DNA of 64,000 nt. Source: Nigrospora sphaerica (Eukaryota; Ascomycota; Sordariomycetes; Amphisphaeriales; Apiosporaceae). This document shows positions 62,791-64,000 of this stretch, one piece after another (within the stretch, counting starts at the first letter, position 1; each line of letters starts with the position of its first letter). The stretch is from the NCBI GenBank assembly GCA_018287875.1, contig JAGVVL010000002.1, forward strand, positions 7,192,001 to 7,256,000, read 5' to 3'. A program made the translations under genes and the position numbers. Under the pieces are notes generated by a model, which saw only the letters and a program-made list of their open reading frames with translations, was not told the DNA's origin and did no database searches.

Positions 62791-63381
62791 TCCTCATGAA
62801 GACAGCGCGCCAGGTAGGCCGTCGAGACGGAAAGGGAATTTGGTGCTATGGGTTCGGAGCCGGAGAAGTATGGATCGTCCGTCCACGTGTACTACATAAC
62901 TACCTCGGGTCTGTATGAAACATTCCAGCGACGGCCATGCAATTCACACAACATGATTCGGCATGGGTCTCATGTACTTACGCATGTGTGTACACATATA
63001 CTTACATTCGCGGTGTGCCTAAGGTTGCCTCTGTCCTCCAAGTATAGAGCAGAGTCAATGTTTTTGGTGGCGGCCCCTTAAATCGCCCAAGAGTAAAGGC
63101 GAGTGGGTACTGTGCACAATTGCACGAGCGGTTAATATAGGCAAGGGCCACACGAAGGATGTGGTAGAGGTTGTAGGTTGTACCTTAAACGTCCGCTACG
63201 GGAGGTCAGGCCTAGCGCCAAAACGCTCGCTCGCCCAGTCCGCAGTCCGCAATCCCGCAATCCCCACCGACCTGCATGCGCGCCGCGGCCTGGAGGCCCA
63301 TCGTTCCCCTTATAACAACTTCTCGGGGACGGGGGAACACTCTCCGGTTTGCGAGCTTCAAGATCGCGACGCGGCGCCAAC
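62791..63381. other. Intergenic region before the AP-2 sigma gene
   Basis: About 590 bases in tandem orientation: the dehydrogenase 3' flank and the AP-2 sigma promoter. No gene is seen. Confidence 0.65.
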
Positions 63382-63960
63382 ATGTTGTCCTTCATCTTGG
63401 TACAGAACCGACAGTGGGTAGCCTGCTCCAAACTGCAGCCCTGCTGGCCCAGAGACTGACGAGGCGCGGCCCGATGCAGAGGCAAGACCCGCCTGGCCAA
63501 ATGGTACGTGCCGTACAGCGACGATGAGAAGATCAAGCTCAAGGGCGAGGTGCGTCTTCTCCTTCTCCCCGACATCCTCCTCGCGATCGTCTATACTGAA
63601 GTGTGCCCCCCTGGTGCTCCTCCTCGCCAGGTCCACCGTCTCGTAGCGCCGCGCGACCAGAAGTACCAGTCCAACTTCGTCGAGTTCCGCAACCACAAGA
63701 TCGTGTACCGGCGCTATGCCGGCCTCTTCTTCTGCGCCTGCGTCGACACCAACGACAACGAGCTGGCCTACCTCGAGGCCATTCATTTTTTCGTCGAGGT
63801 GCTCGACAGCTTCTTCGGCAACGTGTGCGAGCTCGATCTCGTCTTCAACTTTTACAAGGTCTACGCCATACTCGACGAGGTCTTCCTAGCCGGCGAAATC
63901 GAAGAGACAAGCAAGCAGGTCGTACTGACACGCCTGGAACACCTCGACAAACTTGAATGA
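63382..63960 (+). CDS. aps2: AP-2 adaptor complex sigma subunit
   Basis: This is the small subunit of the AP-2 clathrin adaptor, which binds dileucine-type cargo signals during endocytosis at the plasma membrane. The exons are 63382-63413, 63480-63549 and 63631-63960, with introns of 66 and 81 nt, giving 143 residues, close to the animal length of 142. Exon 1 gives [10 protein letters not shown], exon 2 [17 protein letters not shown], and exon 3 [20 protein letters not shown] to LEHLDKLE. The protein is very conserved and unmistakable. Intron 2 is 81 nt (27 codons) with no in-frame stop, so a retained form would add 27 residues just before VHRL. The last ~40 bases of the window follow the stop. 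Confidence 0.97.
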
Positions 63961-64000
63961 GTACTACCAAAGACAAAGGACTGGCTGCGGTGCTGAGCTT

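Overview
This window is nuclear DNA from a filamentous ascomycete. It most likely comes from the Sordariomycetes, but the order and genus cannot be fixed from sequence reading alone. Genes are short and GC-rich with 48-189 nt GT-AG introns, often with CTGAC/CTAAC-like branch sites. The protein set is fungal: an FlbA-type RGS protein, a PHD-finger Orc4, Pkc1 with HR1-C2-C1-C1-kinase layout, She9/Mdm33, a Clr2-like silencing factor and fungal DUF families. Intergenic DNA is rich in TC microsatellites and TACCTAGGTA-like palindromes.

Layout. The first 17.6 kb hold no gene I can support, only microsatellites, homopolymers, Z-DNA-type alternating tracts and short tandem duplications. From 17.6 kb on there are 15 supported protein genes: flbA-like RGS (+, 17.58-20.13), a DUF7053 protein (-, 22.9-23.9), orc4 (-, 25.1-27.8), peroxisomal D-amino-acid oxidase (-, 28.4-29.8), a triple zinc-ribbon protein (+, 34.9-36.05), alg3 (+, 39.8-41.3), an eIF1AD-like protein (-, 41.3-41.8), an MFS transporter (+, 43.1-45.0), a HAD phosphatase (-, 45.5-46.3), she9 (+, 47.7-49.3), pkc1 (-, 50.0-53.7), a DUF924 protein (+, 56.5-57.4), clr2-like (-, 58.0-60.5), a short-chain dehydrogenase (+, 61.7-62.8) and the AP-2 sigma subunit (+, 63.4-63.96). 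I resolved exon structure by hand for each; every intron has GT-AG ends and keeps the frame.

Function. This is mostly a housekeeping and signalling neighbourhood rather than a pathway cluster. RGS and Pkc1 act in G-protein and cell-wall-integrity signalling. Orc4 and Clr2 act on chromatin and replication, Alg3 in ER N-glycosylation, AP-2 sigma in endocytosis, She9 in mitochondrial inner-membrane shape, and DAO in peroxisomal D-amino-acid breakdown. I see no biosynthetic cluster, CRISPR array, rRNA, confident tRNA or intact transposon.

Most noteworthy are the expanded 15-bp coding minisatellite in the Clr2-like gene; the PHD plus AT-hook-like N-terminus of Orc4; the uncharacterised three-zinc-ribbon protein; alg3 and eIF1AD ending 10 bp apart tail to tail; a stop-free, length-divisible-by-three intron in the AP-2 sigma gene; and the 17.6-kb gene-poor block.
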